Shown: one piece after another, positions 44,679 to 53,215 of the stretch | How positions within the stretch are numbered: the first letter of the stretch is position 1 | Layout of the letters: the number at the start of each line of letters is the position of its first letter | DNA from: a candidate division KSB1 bacterium | GTDB taxonomy: Bacteria; Zhuqueibacterota; Zhuqueibacteria; Zhuqueibacterales; Zhuqueibacteraceae | Assembly (NCBI GenBank): GCA_034506255.1 | Contig: JAPDPX010000006.1 | Location: 62,001 to 126,000, forward strand | Length of the DNA: 64,000 nucleotides | Reading direction: 5' to 3' | The notes under the pieces: generated by a model | Told to the model about the DNA's origin: nothing | Seen by the model: only the letters and a program-made list of their open reading frames with translations | The model's database searches: none | Made by a program: the position numbers and the translations under genes

Positions 44679-45881
44679 TCACCCGGCTTGTTGAACGAAA
44701 GGTTGTGCCGCCGTCCGGCGCGGGGCTGGTGGCGCCGCAAGGGCCGCGCGCGCGCTGGTGGCGATTTTACCCAATTCCTCCCCGATCTGCCGCAGGCTGC
44801 AGTGCGCTTCGAAGGTCTTCCGGCTCTCCTGTGCCAGATGGCGGCGCAGGGCTTCGTCCTGCTGCAACCGCAGAATGGCGGCCGCCAGCGCCTCGGGATT
44901 GCCCGGTGCGCACATCAAGCAGTCACGCTCGTGCTGCAGCAGCTCGCGATTGCCGGGCGAATCGCTCACGATCACGGCTTTGCCCATTGCGATCATCTGA
45001 AAACATTTGTAGCCGATCACCAAACCGGCTTTCGGGGTCAGGCCAAACTGCCCGCCCAGGCAGATGTCGGCATCGGCGATGCGTTGCACCAGCTCCTCAC
45101 GGCTCACCCAGTCGATGAACGTGAGGTTGGGAAGCGCGAGCCTTTCGGCCAGGGCGTGCACCTGCTCCTGCGTCTGGCCGCGACCGATAATCTCGAAGCG
45201 CAGGCCGGCGTGCTGGCGCAGCAAATGCGCCGCCTGCACAATGTATTCGATCCCCTGCAGGGGAATGAAGGTGCCGTAAAACAAAACCGTGCACCCCGGC
45301 GGCTGTTGCGGCCGCGGCGGCCGCGGCGCGTAGACGGGGTCCGCGCCGATGAACACGCGCTGGAATTTCTCGCGCGGCAGGCCGTAAAGGCGGGCAAAAT
45401 AGCCCGCATGTGCCGCGGTGTCGGTCAACACCACCGTTGCGCAGCGAAACAGAAAGCGGTCATACCATTTCAGCAACGAGGCGATCCGCGAGCCGGCTTT
45501 GAAATAACCGCGGTCGCTCACCAGCGTCTCGTACAGCGAGATGTGAACGTTGAACAGCAACGGAATGCCCCTGCGCCGGGAGATCAGCCGGGCCAGTGGC
45601 ACATCGAAAAAGCCGGGATAGCCCACCACGATCGCATCGAGGTCGGGCAGCCGCCACAGGCTGGCGAACAGTGCAAAACTGTTCTTGATGAACGTGAAGG
45701 CGAAGGCGAGCGTGCGCCACAGGCTGCGATAGTGCTGCACAGCGTCGCGCCGGGCAGCCGCCGGCCGGTTGCACTCGATCACTTCGATGCCGGCCTGCTG
45801 CATCCCGAGGATATGCGTCGAGTTGTGCGGCTCGTTCCAGTCATACGAGCCGTAGTAACACACACGCAGCTTGCGGTTCAT
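44679..45881 (-). CDS. Glycosyltransferase family 4 protein
   Basis: A 400-residue GT4 enzyme. The N-terminus VCYYGSYDWNEPHNSTHILGMQQAG has the acceptor loop region. The donor domain contains TVLFYGTFIPLQGIEYIVQAA, GRGQTQEQV and KAGLVIGYKCFQMIAMGKAVIVSD; the usual Glu of the catalytic pair is replaced in part by YKCFQMIAMG, with no acidic residue at the EX7E first position. It may be a variant or less active enzyme, but only an alignment could tell. The last 20 residues are a Pro/Ala-rich tail. The gene starts 3 bases after the AKR-like gene ends. Confidence 0.83.
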   Translation of the reverse strand: MNRKLRVCYYGSYDWNEPHNSTHILGMQQAGIEVIECNRPAAARRDAVQHYRSLWRTLAFAFTFIKNSFALFASLWRLPDLDAIVVGYPGFFDVPLARLISRRRGIPLLFNVHISLYETLVSDRGYFKAGSRIASLLKWYDRFLFRCATVVLTDTAAHAGYFARLYGLPREKFQRVFIGADPVYAPRPPRPQQPPGCTVLFYGTFIPLQGIEYIVQAAHLLRQHAGLRFEIIGRGQTQEQVHALAERLALPNLTFIDWVSREELVQRIADADICLGGQFGLTPKAGLVIGYKCFQMIAMGKAVIVSDSPGNRELLQHERDCLMCAPGNPEALAAAILRLQQDEALRRHLAQESRKTFEAHCSLRQIGEELGKIATSARAALAAPPAPRRTAAQPFVQQAG

Positions 45882-45884
45882 GAT

Positions 45885-46808
45885 TCACGCCAGCATCTCA
45901 TGCGTCGCCGCCGGCAACGGCTCGCGCGGTTTGCCCGCGGACTGGTAGTGGCGAATGATCGAGAAGGTTTCCCGGGCATGCGTTTTCTTCGACACGCCGA
46001 CCACCACGGCGGCGATATTCGGCAGGGAAAAAAGATACTCGTAGGCTTCCCCGGGCTTCAAATACCCTGCGGCCAGTGTGCTCATCGCCAGCAACTGCAG
46101 GCGGTGCTCCCGCAGCGTCTGCTCGAAGGCGGCACGTGAAGGATTCACCTGATACCCGAGTTTGTTGATCGAGGCCATGATCAGCGGGTTGTCGATGCCC
46201 GCACGCCCGAGCAGCCGCATCAGCCTGCCGAGATTTTTGGTGCAAAAGGCGGGAATCGCGCCGTATTTGCCCTGCACATGCTCGGCGTAGAGCTGGAACA
46301 CCTCGGGCACCTCCCAGCCGAGCGCAAGATCCGTCATGACATCATGCAGGAAAATCGCCCGCAGGTTGAGAGAGGCGAAGGGCGCGACTTCAAAATCTAT
46401 CATCGCGGTCAGAATTTTTTTGAAATCCCTGGTCAGCAGGCCCATGCCGCCGCGCCAGAACATGCCCAGCTTGTCTTGCAATGAAGTGCCGCTCAGCGCA
46501 TCCTTCACGATGTTGACCAGCCCTTTTTCATTGGCCTGCTTGATGTATTTGGCAACGTAGGGCACCAGCAGGTAGATGCCCAGCTCGCGCTGCAGGCGGG
46601 CGTCCTTCTGAATCTCCCCGGCAACCACGAAGGCGCGTTCATGGGTGGACATCATCATCCCGCGCACGCCCTGGTCGAAGGAAAAATTGACGATCTCCAT
46701 AATGCGCGCGGCCTCGCTGAAATAGGCCTCGCGTTCATTGCCGGCCTGCGCCTCGAGATGATTCACGCCAAAAAACTGATTATGGCCGAGTATAATTTTG
46801 TCGATCAT
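45885..46808 (-). CDS. Aldo/keto reductase-like TIM-barrel protein, catalytic motifs not evident
   Basis: A 307-residue protein starting MIDKIILGHNQFFGVNHLEAQ, at ATG 46808 with AAGGA about 8 bases upstream. The C-terminal half resembles aldo/keto reductases: LLAMSTLAAGYLKPGEAYEYLFSLPNIAAVVVGVSK parallels their LAGGxL...PxVxxxIVG part. The N-terminal half lacks the usual DTAxxYG and K-H catalytic residues. It is therefore a barrel of uncertain activity, perhaps a sugar-binding or aldolase-like relative. It follows a Gfo/Idh/MocA oxidoreductase gene by 59 bases, and such pairs often handle modified sugars. No function is assigned. Confidence 0.75.
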   Translation of the reverse strand: MIDKIILGHNQFFGVNHLEAQAGNEREAYFSEAARIMEIVNFSFDQGVRGMMMSTHERAFVVAGEIQKDARLQRELGIYLLVPYVAKYIKQANEKGLVNIVKDALSGTSLQDKLGMFWRGGMGLLTRDFKKILTAMIDFEVAPFASLNLRAIFLHDVMTDLALGWEVPEVFQLYAEHVQGKYGAIPAFCTKNLGRLMRLLGRAGIDNPLIMASINKLGYQVNPSRAAFEQTLREHRLQLLAMSTLAAGYLKPGEAYEYLFSLPNIAAVVVGVSKKTHARETFSIIRHYQSAGKPREPLPAATHEMLA

Positions 46809-46867
46809 GCTCTTGTCCTTGCCACACTGAATCTGATGCTTGCTCGTGCCCGTCTGCCGTTGTGAAA

Positions 46868-47893
46868 TCACAGCGAGACCGGCGCGCCATGTCCGGCGGC
46901 CGAGGCATAAATGGCGTCAACGATCCGCTGCACTTCGTAGGCGTTGCGCACGTCGCTCTCCAGCCGGGTGCCGTTTTTGACCGCGGCAACAAAGGCGCTG
47001 TCCTGCCGGGTGTATTGCGGCCCGCCCAGGTCGATCTCCACGCCTTCGAAGAGATCCGGCTTCATGAAGTTGGTCCAGCCCGCGGGAAAACCCGCCGCCG
47101 CTTTGTCCAGGTAGAGTTTCACGTAGTCATCGCAAACGATCAAATTGCCGTTGGCGGCGTGCACCGTGAGACTGACCTCCAGCAGGCGGTGATGGCGCAC
47201 GCTCCAGGAGGAATCGAACCAGCCGGTCAGGCCGCTGGCGAATTCGAAATGGGCATGGGCGAAATCTTCCACCTCGCGCGAGTACCAGTTGCGGGTATGC
47301 GCCGACACCCGGCTGACCGGGCCGAAATACCAGCGCAACAAATCGATGAGGTGGGTGGCCTGGCCGATCACCACGCCGCCACCGGACTCCTGCTTGTTGT
47401 AGCGCCAGCCCTTGCCGGTTTTGAAAAGCTGCGAAACGTAAATCGTGGCCTGAAAAGTTATCAGCTCGCCGAGGGCACCGCTTTGCAGCAGTTGCTTCGC
47501 TTTCGCAAAGGTTTCGACGTAGCGCATCATGTAGCCCACCATCGTGGTCAGCCCGCGTTTTTCGACGCCGGCGACCAGGGCTTCGGCCTCCCTGCTGGTG
47601 AGGCTCAACGGCTTTTCGAGAAAAAACGGAATGCCGCGTTGCAGGCACGCGTTCGCCATCGGCACATGCAGGAACACCGGCGTGGCAAGCACCGCGGCAT
47701 CGGGCTTGGACTGGTCGAGCATCTTCTGAAAATCTTCGTAGATCTCCACCTCCTGCTTCAGGCTTTGGGCAAAGCCGAGCAGGAATTTCGAGGTGTCCAC
47801 GATGGCGCACAGCCTGACCCCTTGCAGGGCGTTCATAATGCCGGCGTGCAACAGGCCCATCTTGCCAATGCCGACCACGGCAACATTCAACAT
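46868..47893 (-). CDS. Gfo/Idh/MocA family oxidoreductase
   Basis: A 341-residue NAD(P)-dependent sugar oxidoreductase. The Rossmann motif VGIGKMG is at 7-13 and the conserved EKPLS is at 93-97. The C-terminal alpha/beta domain contains GGVVIGQATHLIDLLRWYFG, whose H-x-x-D is the usual catalytic site. Relatives oxidise or reduce nucleotide sugars at C3 or act on inositol and similar polyols. AGGAG lies 5 bases before the ATG. It begins a unit with the AKR-like gene, after a 309-base non-coding region, so its promoter is probably there. Confidence 0.9.
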   Translation of the reverse strand: MLNVAVVGIGKMGLLHAGIMNALQGVRLCAIVDTSKFLLGFAQSLKQEVEIYEDFQKMLDQSKPDAAVLATPVFLHVPMANACLQRGIPFFLEKPLSLTSREAEALVAGVEKRGLTTMVGYMMRYVETFAKAKQLLQSGALGELITFQATIYVSQLFKTGKGWRYNKQESGGGVVIGQATHLIDLLRWYFGPVSRVSAHTRNWYSREVEDFAHAHFEFASGLTGWFDSSWSVRHHRLLEVSLTVHAANGNLIVCDDYVKLYLDKAAAGFPAGWTNFMKPDLFEGVEIDLGGPQYTRQDSAFVAAVKNGTRLESDVRNAYEVQRIVDAIYASAAGHGAPVSL

Positions 47894-48202
47894 GTCAGCT
47901 CCTGGTTCAATGCGTAAACGCGGCTTTCATGCCGCAACCAAATTTGAACCGCGCGGGCGCGCCGGATGCCAGGCCGGCATGCTGCTGCGCTCCCGGCGTC
48001 GCCGCAATTCAAAAACTTCGCGCGCGTGACAGCTTCCGCGGAGTTCCTGCCCGGCCGCGCGCGGCATCCATATGAAAATGCCGCACCGCTGTCTTGCCTG
48101 CCTGCCCATTGCCAGCCTGCGCTGCAAAATTTTCGCGGGCGTGAGATGGTTTTCCTGCGGTGGTACCATGTCATTCCGCTTCGCCCGGACGCGGGCAGAC
48201 GG
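47894..48202. other. 309-base non-coding spacer upstream of the oxidoreductase gene
   Basis: Lies between the GT2 gene cluster and the oxidoreductase gene. It holds the strong AGGAG ribosome binding site of the oxidoreductase at 47899-47903. No promoter boxes close to consensus and no repeats were seen. It is the most likely boundary between two transcription units. Confidence 0.5.
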
Positions 48203-49246
48203 TCATCCTTCGCCGGCGACGACATTCTCCACCAGCGCGGGCGGGGCCATGGCATTGCGCCTGGCGCCGGCCGTGCCGTTCCACACCGCCAACTCGCTGC
48301 GCTCCAGGCTTTGCAGCTCGAGTTTCTTGATGCGATACAGGGTATCCTCCTGCAGCCGGCGGTTGCCGGCGATGAGGTCGGCGAGCAGGCCGATCATGAA
48401 AATCTGAAAGCCGACAATCATCAACACCGCGGAAAGGATCAACGATTGCACGTGGCCGCCGCCGTCGCCGGTGAAGTAGTAATACAGAAAGCGGAGGGCG
48501 CCGGCCAGCCCGGGGGCGAACACCAGCGCGCCGATCCAGGAGAACGCCTTGAGCGGCTCGTACATCAGATAAATGCGGAAAATCGTGCCGATGCTGCGCC
48601 TGAGATAGTCGGGGATGCTGGTGAACAGGCGCGATTCGCGCAGTTTGCCGTTGGTGTTGATCTGCACATGGCCAAGCGCGATGTGCTTCTTGCCGGCCTG
48701 AATGATGGTCTCCAGCGTATAGGTGAAGCGTGAGATCACATTCATGCGCAGGGCAGCCTCGCGACTGTAGGCGCGGAAGCCGCTGGTGGCATCGGGCACC
48801 GAGGTTTCCGAGACGTGGCGCACCACCCAACTGCCGAGTTTTTGCAGCTTGATTTTGAGCGGCGAAAAGTGGGCAATTTTTTCGACCTGGCGGTCACCGA
48901 TGACCATGTCGGCCCGGCCTTCGAGAATCGGGCGCACCAGCTTTTCAATGTCTGCACCGCGGTATTGATTGTCGGCATCGGTGTTGACGATGAGATCGGC
49001 GCCGAGCTTCAGACAGGCGTCCAGGCCGGCCATGAAGGCTTCCGCCAGACCCTTGCGGCTGGTGAAACGCACGAGATGATGCACGCCGTGCTGGCGCGCC
49101 ACCTCCGCGGTGCGGTCGGTGCTGCCGTCATCGATGACGAGATACTCGATCACATCGATGCCGGGAATGTGGCGGGGCAGATCCGCCAGCGTCAGCGGCA
49201 GGGTTTGCTCTTCGTTCAGGCAGGGAATTTGAATGATGAGTTTCAT
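48203..49246 (-). CDS. Glycosyltransferase family 2 protein with C-terminal membrane helices
   Basis: A 347-residue GT2 enzyme. IPCLNEEQTLPLTL (7-20), VIDDGSTDRT (37-46) and DXD D90-A-D92 in NTDADNQYRG are all present. Two to three hydrophobic segments near 225-310 anchor it in the inner membrane, and the TSGFRAYSREAA stretch is typical of this group. It probably makes a polyprenyl-phosphate-linked sugar or extends a lipid-linked chain. Its ATG overlaps the stop of the upstream degenerate GT2 gene (ATGA). Confidence 0.88.
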   Translation of the reverse strand: MKLIIQIPCLNEEQTLPLTLADLPRHIPGIDVIEYLVIDDGSTDRTAEVARQHGVHHLVRFTSRKGLAEAFMAGLDACLKLGADLIVNTDADNQYRGADIEKLVRPILEGRADMVIGDRQVEKIAHFSPLKIKLQKLGSWVVRHVSETSVPDATSGFRAYSREAALRMNVISRFTYTLETIIQAGKKHIALGHVQINTNGKLRESRLFTSIPDYLRRSIGTIFRIYLMYEPLKAFSWIGALVFAPGLAGALRFLYYYFTGDGGGHVQSLILSAVLMIVGFQIFMIGLLADLIAGNRRLQEDTLYRIKKLELQSLERSELAVWNGTAGARRNAMAPPALVENVVAGEG

Positions 49247-50235
49247 GCGCCCACCACCGTCTCGATGTTGTATTCCTTCTGTTCACGTGCATGCGTGTAG
49301 GTGATCATTTCACCGATGAGGCCGATGGAAATCATCTGCAGGCCGATGACGAGCAGCAGCACGCCGAGCAACAGCAGAGGCCGGCCGGCGATGGCGCCGT
49401 AACCGAACAGGCGGTAAAGAAACAGATAGAGACTCATGCCCGCGCCGGCGAGCGTGAAGACGAAACCGAAGAAGCCGAGAAAATGCAGCGGCTTCTTGGA
49501 ATATTTGGTGAGGAAAATGACCGCCACGATGTCGAGCAGGCGCTGGATGTATTCGCTGATGTAGCGCGACTGGCGGAAGTTGCCGGGCCGCTGCTCGACC
49601 TGTTCTTCGGTGACGCGGTAGCCCTTGCGCGCGGCGAGCACGGGAATGAAAATGTTGAGATCGCCATAGAAGATGATGTTGTCGAGCACCTCGCGCGAGG
49701 TGGCAATCACACTGGAGTTGATGTCGTGCAATTGCAGATGGCCAACGCGCTGCACCAGCCAGTTGAAAACGCGCGACACCAGACGGTTCAAGCCCGGGTC
49801 TTTGCGCGGCGTGCGCCAGCCGACCACGAGATCATAGCCCTGGTCCATGCGGGCGAGCAGGCGGGGCAGGGAGCGCAAATTGACCCGCACCCGGGCGGCG
49901 GCAAACACGATACGCTGCCCGGTGGCGTGCTGCAAGCCGGCGTCGAGTGCGGAGGTTTCGCCGAAGCTCGAGCGCATGCGGATCAACTTCACGCAGGCAT
50001 CCTGGCGGGCGATGTTCTCCAGCTCGCGCCAGGTGTGATCGGTGCTGGCATCGTCCACAAAAATGATTTCGAAGTTGCGGCAGCAGCCGTCCAGCCCGTG
50101 ACGCAAGTCCTGGTACATGCCGGCCACTTCCTCGCCCAAATTGAAAATCGGCACAATCACCGACACCCGCAAGTCCGCGGTTTCCCTGCCATTGGCCGCC
50201 AGCGGCGCCGTGTTGACCGCCGCGGCGGGCGCCAT
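49243..50235 (-). CDS. GT2-family protein lacking the DXD motif
   Basis: A 330-residue GT2-fold protein with two C-terminal membrane helices (about 235-257 and 270-295). Nucleotide-binding residues remain: VIVPIFNLGEE (26-36) and VDDASTDHT (60-68). Where family members read VxMDADLQxPP, this protein has IVFAAARVRVNLRSLP at 109-124, so both metal-binding aspartates are missing. The rest, including HDINSSVIATSREVLDNI and ISIGLIGEMI, is family-like. It may be inactive, metal-independent or a partner of the flanking GT2 enzymes. Start ATG 50235 is two bases past the upstream stop; upstream ATGs at 50253, 50271 and 50283 are alternatives. Confidence 0.82.
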   Translation of the reverse strand: MAPAAAVNTAPLAANGRETADLRVSVIVPIFNLGEEVAGMYQDLRHGLDGCCRNFEIIFVDDASTDHTWRELENIARQDACVKLIRMRSSFGETSALDAGLQHATGQRIVFAAARVRVNLRSLPRLLARMDQGYDLVVGWRTPRKDPGLNRLVSRVFNWLVQRVGHLQLHDINSSVIATSREVLDNIIFYGDLNIFIPVLAARKGYRVTEEQVEQRPGNFRQSRYISEYIQRLLDIVAVIFLTKYSKKPLHFLGFFGFVFTLAGAGMSLYLFLYRLFGYGAIAGRPLLLLGVLLLVIGLQMISIGLIGEMITYTHAREQKEYNIETVVGA

Positions 50236-50236
50236 G

Positions 50237-51205
50237 TCAACCGGTCGTGCCATGATAATATTTGTATTCATAGAGGCGCTCATCACGTTTCTGACCCGTG
50301 CCCACCACACTGGTGGCAATCAAACCATAAAGCAGGAAATTGATGCCGGCGGCAAACAGCAAAAACACCACCGCCATCAGGACATTCAACTCTTCGGAGC
50401 CGACTTGATTGTGGCGCCAGTCGAGCAGCAGCGCCAGCAGGGCTGCCAGTCCCAGCCCGTTGAAAAAAACGGTCAGGGCGCCGAAGAAATGCAGCGGCCG
50501 GGTCAGGTACTTCAGCAGCAGATTCAAAGTCATCAAGTCCATGATCACCCGAAAGGTGCGGGTGATGTTGTATTTCGACCGGCCGAACTGGCGCTCATGA
50601 TGATTCACCACCATTTCGGTGATGCGGGCGCCTTCAATGCGCGCCAGCGCCGGGATGAAGCGATGCAGCTCGCCATACAGACGAATCTTGTGCACGACTT
50701 CGGCGCGGTAGGCTTTGAGCGAGCAGCCGGTGTCGTGCAGCTCAACGCGCGTGGTTTTGCGCACCAGACGGTTGGCAATGCGGCTCGGCACTTTGCGGAT
50801 GAGGAATTTGTCTTTGCGGTTCTTGCGCCAGCCGCTCACGATGTCGTAGCCCTCTTCCAGTTTGGCCACCACCCGGGGGATGTCGATGGGATCATTCTGC
50901 AGATCGCCGTCCATGGTCACCACCACCTCACCACGGGCATGATCAAAGCCTGCCGCCATGGCCGCCGACTGGCCGAAGTTGCCGCGGAATTTCACCACCC
51001 GCAGATGAGAATCCTGCCGCGCCAGCTCGCACAACAGCGGAAAAGTGCGATCACTACTGCCGTCATCGACAATGATGATTTCATAGCTCCGGCCCCAGGG
51101 CTGCAGCGCCCGGGTCAGCGCGCGATGCAACAGCGGCACATTTTCCTCCTCGTTCATCACCGGGATGACGACGCTGCAATAGATTTTTTCAGTGTCGGTG
51201 GCCAT
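50237..51205 (-). CDS. Glycosyltransferase family 2 protein (DPM1/GtrB-like)
   Basis: A 322-residue GT2 with two C-terminal transmembrane helices (about 225-250 and 262-290). VIPVMNEEENVPLL (13-26), VDDGSSDRT (46-54) and DXD D99-G-D101 in VTMDGDLQNDP are intact, and HDTGCSLKAYRAEVV fits the polyprenyl-phosphate sugar synthase group. It probably forms a lipid-phosphate-linked sugar on the cytoplasmic face. Its start overlaps the end of the YdjM-like gene by 17 bases, and the degenerate GT2 gene starts two bases beyond its stop. Confidence 0.9.
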   Translation of the reverse strand: MATDTEKIYCSVVIPVMNEEENVPLLHRALTRALQPWGRSYEIIIVDDGSSDRTFPLLCELARQDSHLRVVKFRGNFGQSAAMAAGFDHARGEVVVTMDGDLQNDPIDIPRVVAKLEEGYDIVSGWRKNRKDKFLIRKVPSRIANRLVRKTTRVELHDTGCSLKAYRAEVVHKIRLYGELHRFIPALARIEGARITEMVVNHHERQFGRSKYNITRTFRVIMDLMTLNLLLKYLTRPLHFFGALTVFFNGLGLAALLALLLDWRHNQVGSEELNVLMAVVFLLFAAGINFLLYGLIATSVVGTGQKRDERLYEYKYYHGTTG

Positions 51206-51929
51206 TGCGAGGTTCCGGTTGATCCAGATTCAAAAGCTCGAGGGATTCCGCCGCCCGCCGCGCCGGATTTTCTTCCGTATCCCGCGGCCGGGTCGCCTGC
51301 CACCCGGGCAGCACCGGCGTTTCAGACAAACTCCTGCGGGTTGGCGCAGATGCGGCGGCAAGGCGCCGGGCCGGCGCCTTGCCGCGACTGTCGCTGTAAC
51401 AGCGCAGGCCGCGCACGAACGCCGCAATCGGCAGCATGACCAGCAGTTCAATCACAACCACCCGCAGATTTGCGGGATGAAAGAGCGAGGCAAAAAAATC
51501 GTGCGAGACGTCAGATTTGTGCACCGCACCAAAAACCTCCCAGCCCACATCATAAAATTGTGACGTGAACGGCCACCACAGCGCCATGCCATAGGGCGGG
51601 GCTTGATCGACCGTCACCAAATCCAGGGCGAGGTGCGAGCCGACCGCGGCAAAGACCAGGGCAAAGCAGGGCCAGAAGCGGCCGCGCCGGCGCCAGAAGC
51701 AGAGCGCGAGCAACGCAGCCACCAGCGCGGCGAAGGTCACGCTGTGGGTGTAGTAATGATGATAGAGATTCGGCCGGCCCATGAGATAGCCGGGCAGAAA
51801 ATCAATGTCCGGCAAATTGGCCAGGGCCATCAGAATCAGCACATCCAGCCAAAAACTCTTGGTCAACCGCAGCCGGCTGCTTTCGGCGAGGGTGTAACCC
51901 ATGAGCGAATGGGCAATGGGCAATGGCAT
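51189..51929 (-). CDS. YdjM/DUF457-like membrane-bound metal-dependent hydrolase
   Basis: A 246-residue membrane protein with four to five helices. It starts PLPIAHSLMGY and contains LPDIDFLPG, HHYYTHSVTFA and GSHLALDLVTVD. These His/Asp motifs are the metal-site pattern of the YdjM (DUF457) family of putative membrane-bound metal-dependent hydrolases. The C-terminal 70 residues are Arg/Ala/Pro-rich and probably disordered. ATG 51929 is chosen, because the 36 residues before it do not resemble the family. The substrate is unknown; it could be a lipid or lipid-linked intermediate. The gene overlaps the GT2 gene by 17 bases. Confidence 0.82.
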   Translation of the reverse strand: MPLPIAHSLMGYTLAESSRLRLTKSFWLDVLILMALANLPDIDFLPGYLMGRPNLYHHYYTHSVTFAALVAALLALCFWRRRGRFWPCFALVFAAVGSHLALDLVTVDQAPPYGMALWWPFTSQFYDVGWEVFGAVHKSDVSHDFFASLFHPANLRVVVIELLVMLPIAAFVRGLRCYSDSRGKAPARRLAAASAPTRRSLSETPVLPGWQATRPRDTEENPARRAAESLELLNLDQPEPRNGHRH

Positions 51930-52050
51930 GCTGGTGTTACCCTGAATGCTAGCATCTGTTGGTGAACGGTGATCCGGCCGCGCGTGGTCACGCGCAGCCA
52001 CAACTTCATCTTTTGTCCCGCGACGGCGGGGCAGCACCGTGCCGCACCAC

Positions 52051-53181
52051 TCAACCGCCGTAGCGCCAGCGGCGATAGCGTGCGCGCAGTTGGTTCAGCG
52101 TTTTGCTCTCGGAAGCACGCTCATAGAGGCCTTCAAAGAGCGCGGCCCGGGCGGCGGCGAAACGATCGCGAAAAATCTTGACATGGCAATTGCGCTTGAG
52201 CCTGCCGTTCCAGCGCAACTTGTAGGCTTCGTCCCCGCGCGAGAGATCGAGCTCACGCCAGCCGTTCTGGATGCAGTCTTCGATGGCCAGACCCAACAGC
52301 ACATTGCCGGCGCTGAACTTTTGAAACTCCGGTGCATGTGCGTAGATGTCGCCGTAATACTTGCCGTTGCTGACAAAGCCGGAGAGTCCGGCCGCCGGTT
52401 TGTCGTCGGCATACAGCATGTAGAGACGATAATCACCGCGCTTGGAAAGACGGCTGCAGACTTCCTGCTCGAAGCGCAGCACACTTTCCTCCGCCAGCCG
52501 GCCGGCGCCTTTTTCGTCCTGCCAGCGGGCTTGATAGACGGCAGTGAGATCACGAAAGCCGTCGAACACCGCGCTGGAGTTGGTGAAAATCTTAAACTCG
52601 GTTTTGTGATGCCGGTCGAGGTAGCGCCGGTCGTAGCCGACATCCTTGCGCGTGCGCTTGCCCAGGGTTTGCAGAAAGCTCTCCCAGTCGGGGGTGAGCG
52701 GCACGGTCACGCACAGGCGCTGAGGCTCGACGCCGAAAAGCGGAAACCCCTCGCGCAGTGCGGTGAAGAGCGGTGGCAGATTGGTGGAGTTTTCCGGCAC
52801 ATCCTTGAGTTCGAGCAGTTGCCAGCCGTCCTCGCTTTGTTTGAGGTATTCACACAGTTCGCGGAAGAAAACGGCTTCGTGGCCGGCAGCCACGACGAAA
52901 TCGAGATAATCACCGCGTTTCTGGCCGATGAACCCGAGATGGCGCAGGGGAAAGCCGTAAAAGCGCGTGCGCAAATACAACGGCGCGATCCCCAGTGTCT
53001 CGCCTTCGTGCTCGACCAGCAGCAGCCGCAGCGACCGTTCATCACCAAAATTACGCCACCAGGCGAAATTCCATTCCCAGGATTGAAACGGGGTGTGATT
53101 GGCATTGCGGCGATAAACCGCCTCCCACACGGGCTGCAGGCGTTCGAATTCGGCAGTGGTTGTGATGACTCGCAGTGACAT
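52051..53181 (-). CDS. CelD/FemAB-like GNAT-fold acyltransferase
   Basis: A 376-residue protein of the Acetyltransf_6 (CelD/BioF2-like) type. The N-terminal half has NHTPFQSWEWNFAWWRNFGD, LLLVEHEGETLGIAPLYL and LGFIGQKRGDYLDFVV. The C-terminal GNAT domain has RLYMLYADDKPAAGLSGFV, SAGNVLLGLAIEDCI and ELDLSRGDEAYKLRW, the latter a family hallmark. Relatives are involved in cellulose or exopolysaccharide synthesis, and some form peptide or acyl bonds on cell-wall substrates. ATG 53181 replaces a TTG-start extension. It is 34 bases downstream of proC. Confidence 0.87.
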   Translation of the reverse strand: MSLRVITTTAEFERLQPVWEAVYRRNANHTPFQSWEWNFAWWRNFGDERSLRLLLVEHEGETLGIAPLYLRTRFYGFPLRHLGFIGQKRGDYLDFVVAAGHEAVFFRELCEYLKQSEDGWQLLELKDVPENSTNLPPLFTALREGFPLFGVEPQRLCVTVPLTPDWESFLQTLGKRTRKDVGYDRRYLDRHHKTEFKIFTNSSAVFDGFRDLTAVYQARWQDEKGAGRLAEESVLRFEQEVCSRLSKRGDYRLYMLYADDKPAAGLSGFVSNGKYYGDIYAHAPEFQKFSAGNVLLGLAIEDCIQNGWRELDLSRGDEAYKLRWNGRLKRNCHVKIFRDRFAAARAALFEGLYERASESKTLNQLRARYRRWRYGG

Positions 53182-53215
53182 TGCTGGTTCTTCAATCAAG
53201 CGTCGGAACCGGGGC

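Noticed and set aside
43043..45118. Plus-strand open frame of 691 codons
   Set aside because: Antisense to the flippase and two GT4 genes, Gln/Arg/His-rich, no domain recognised.
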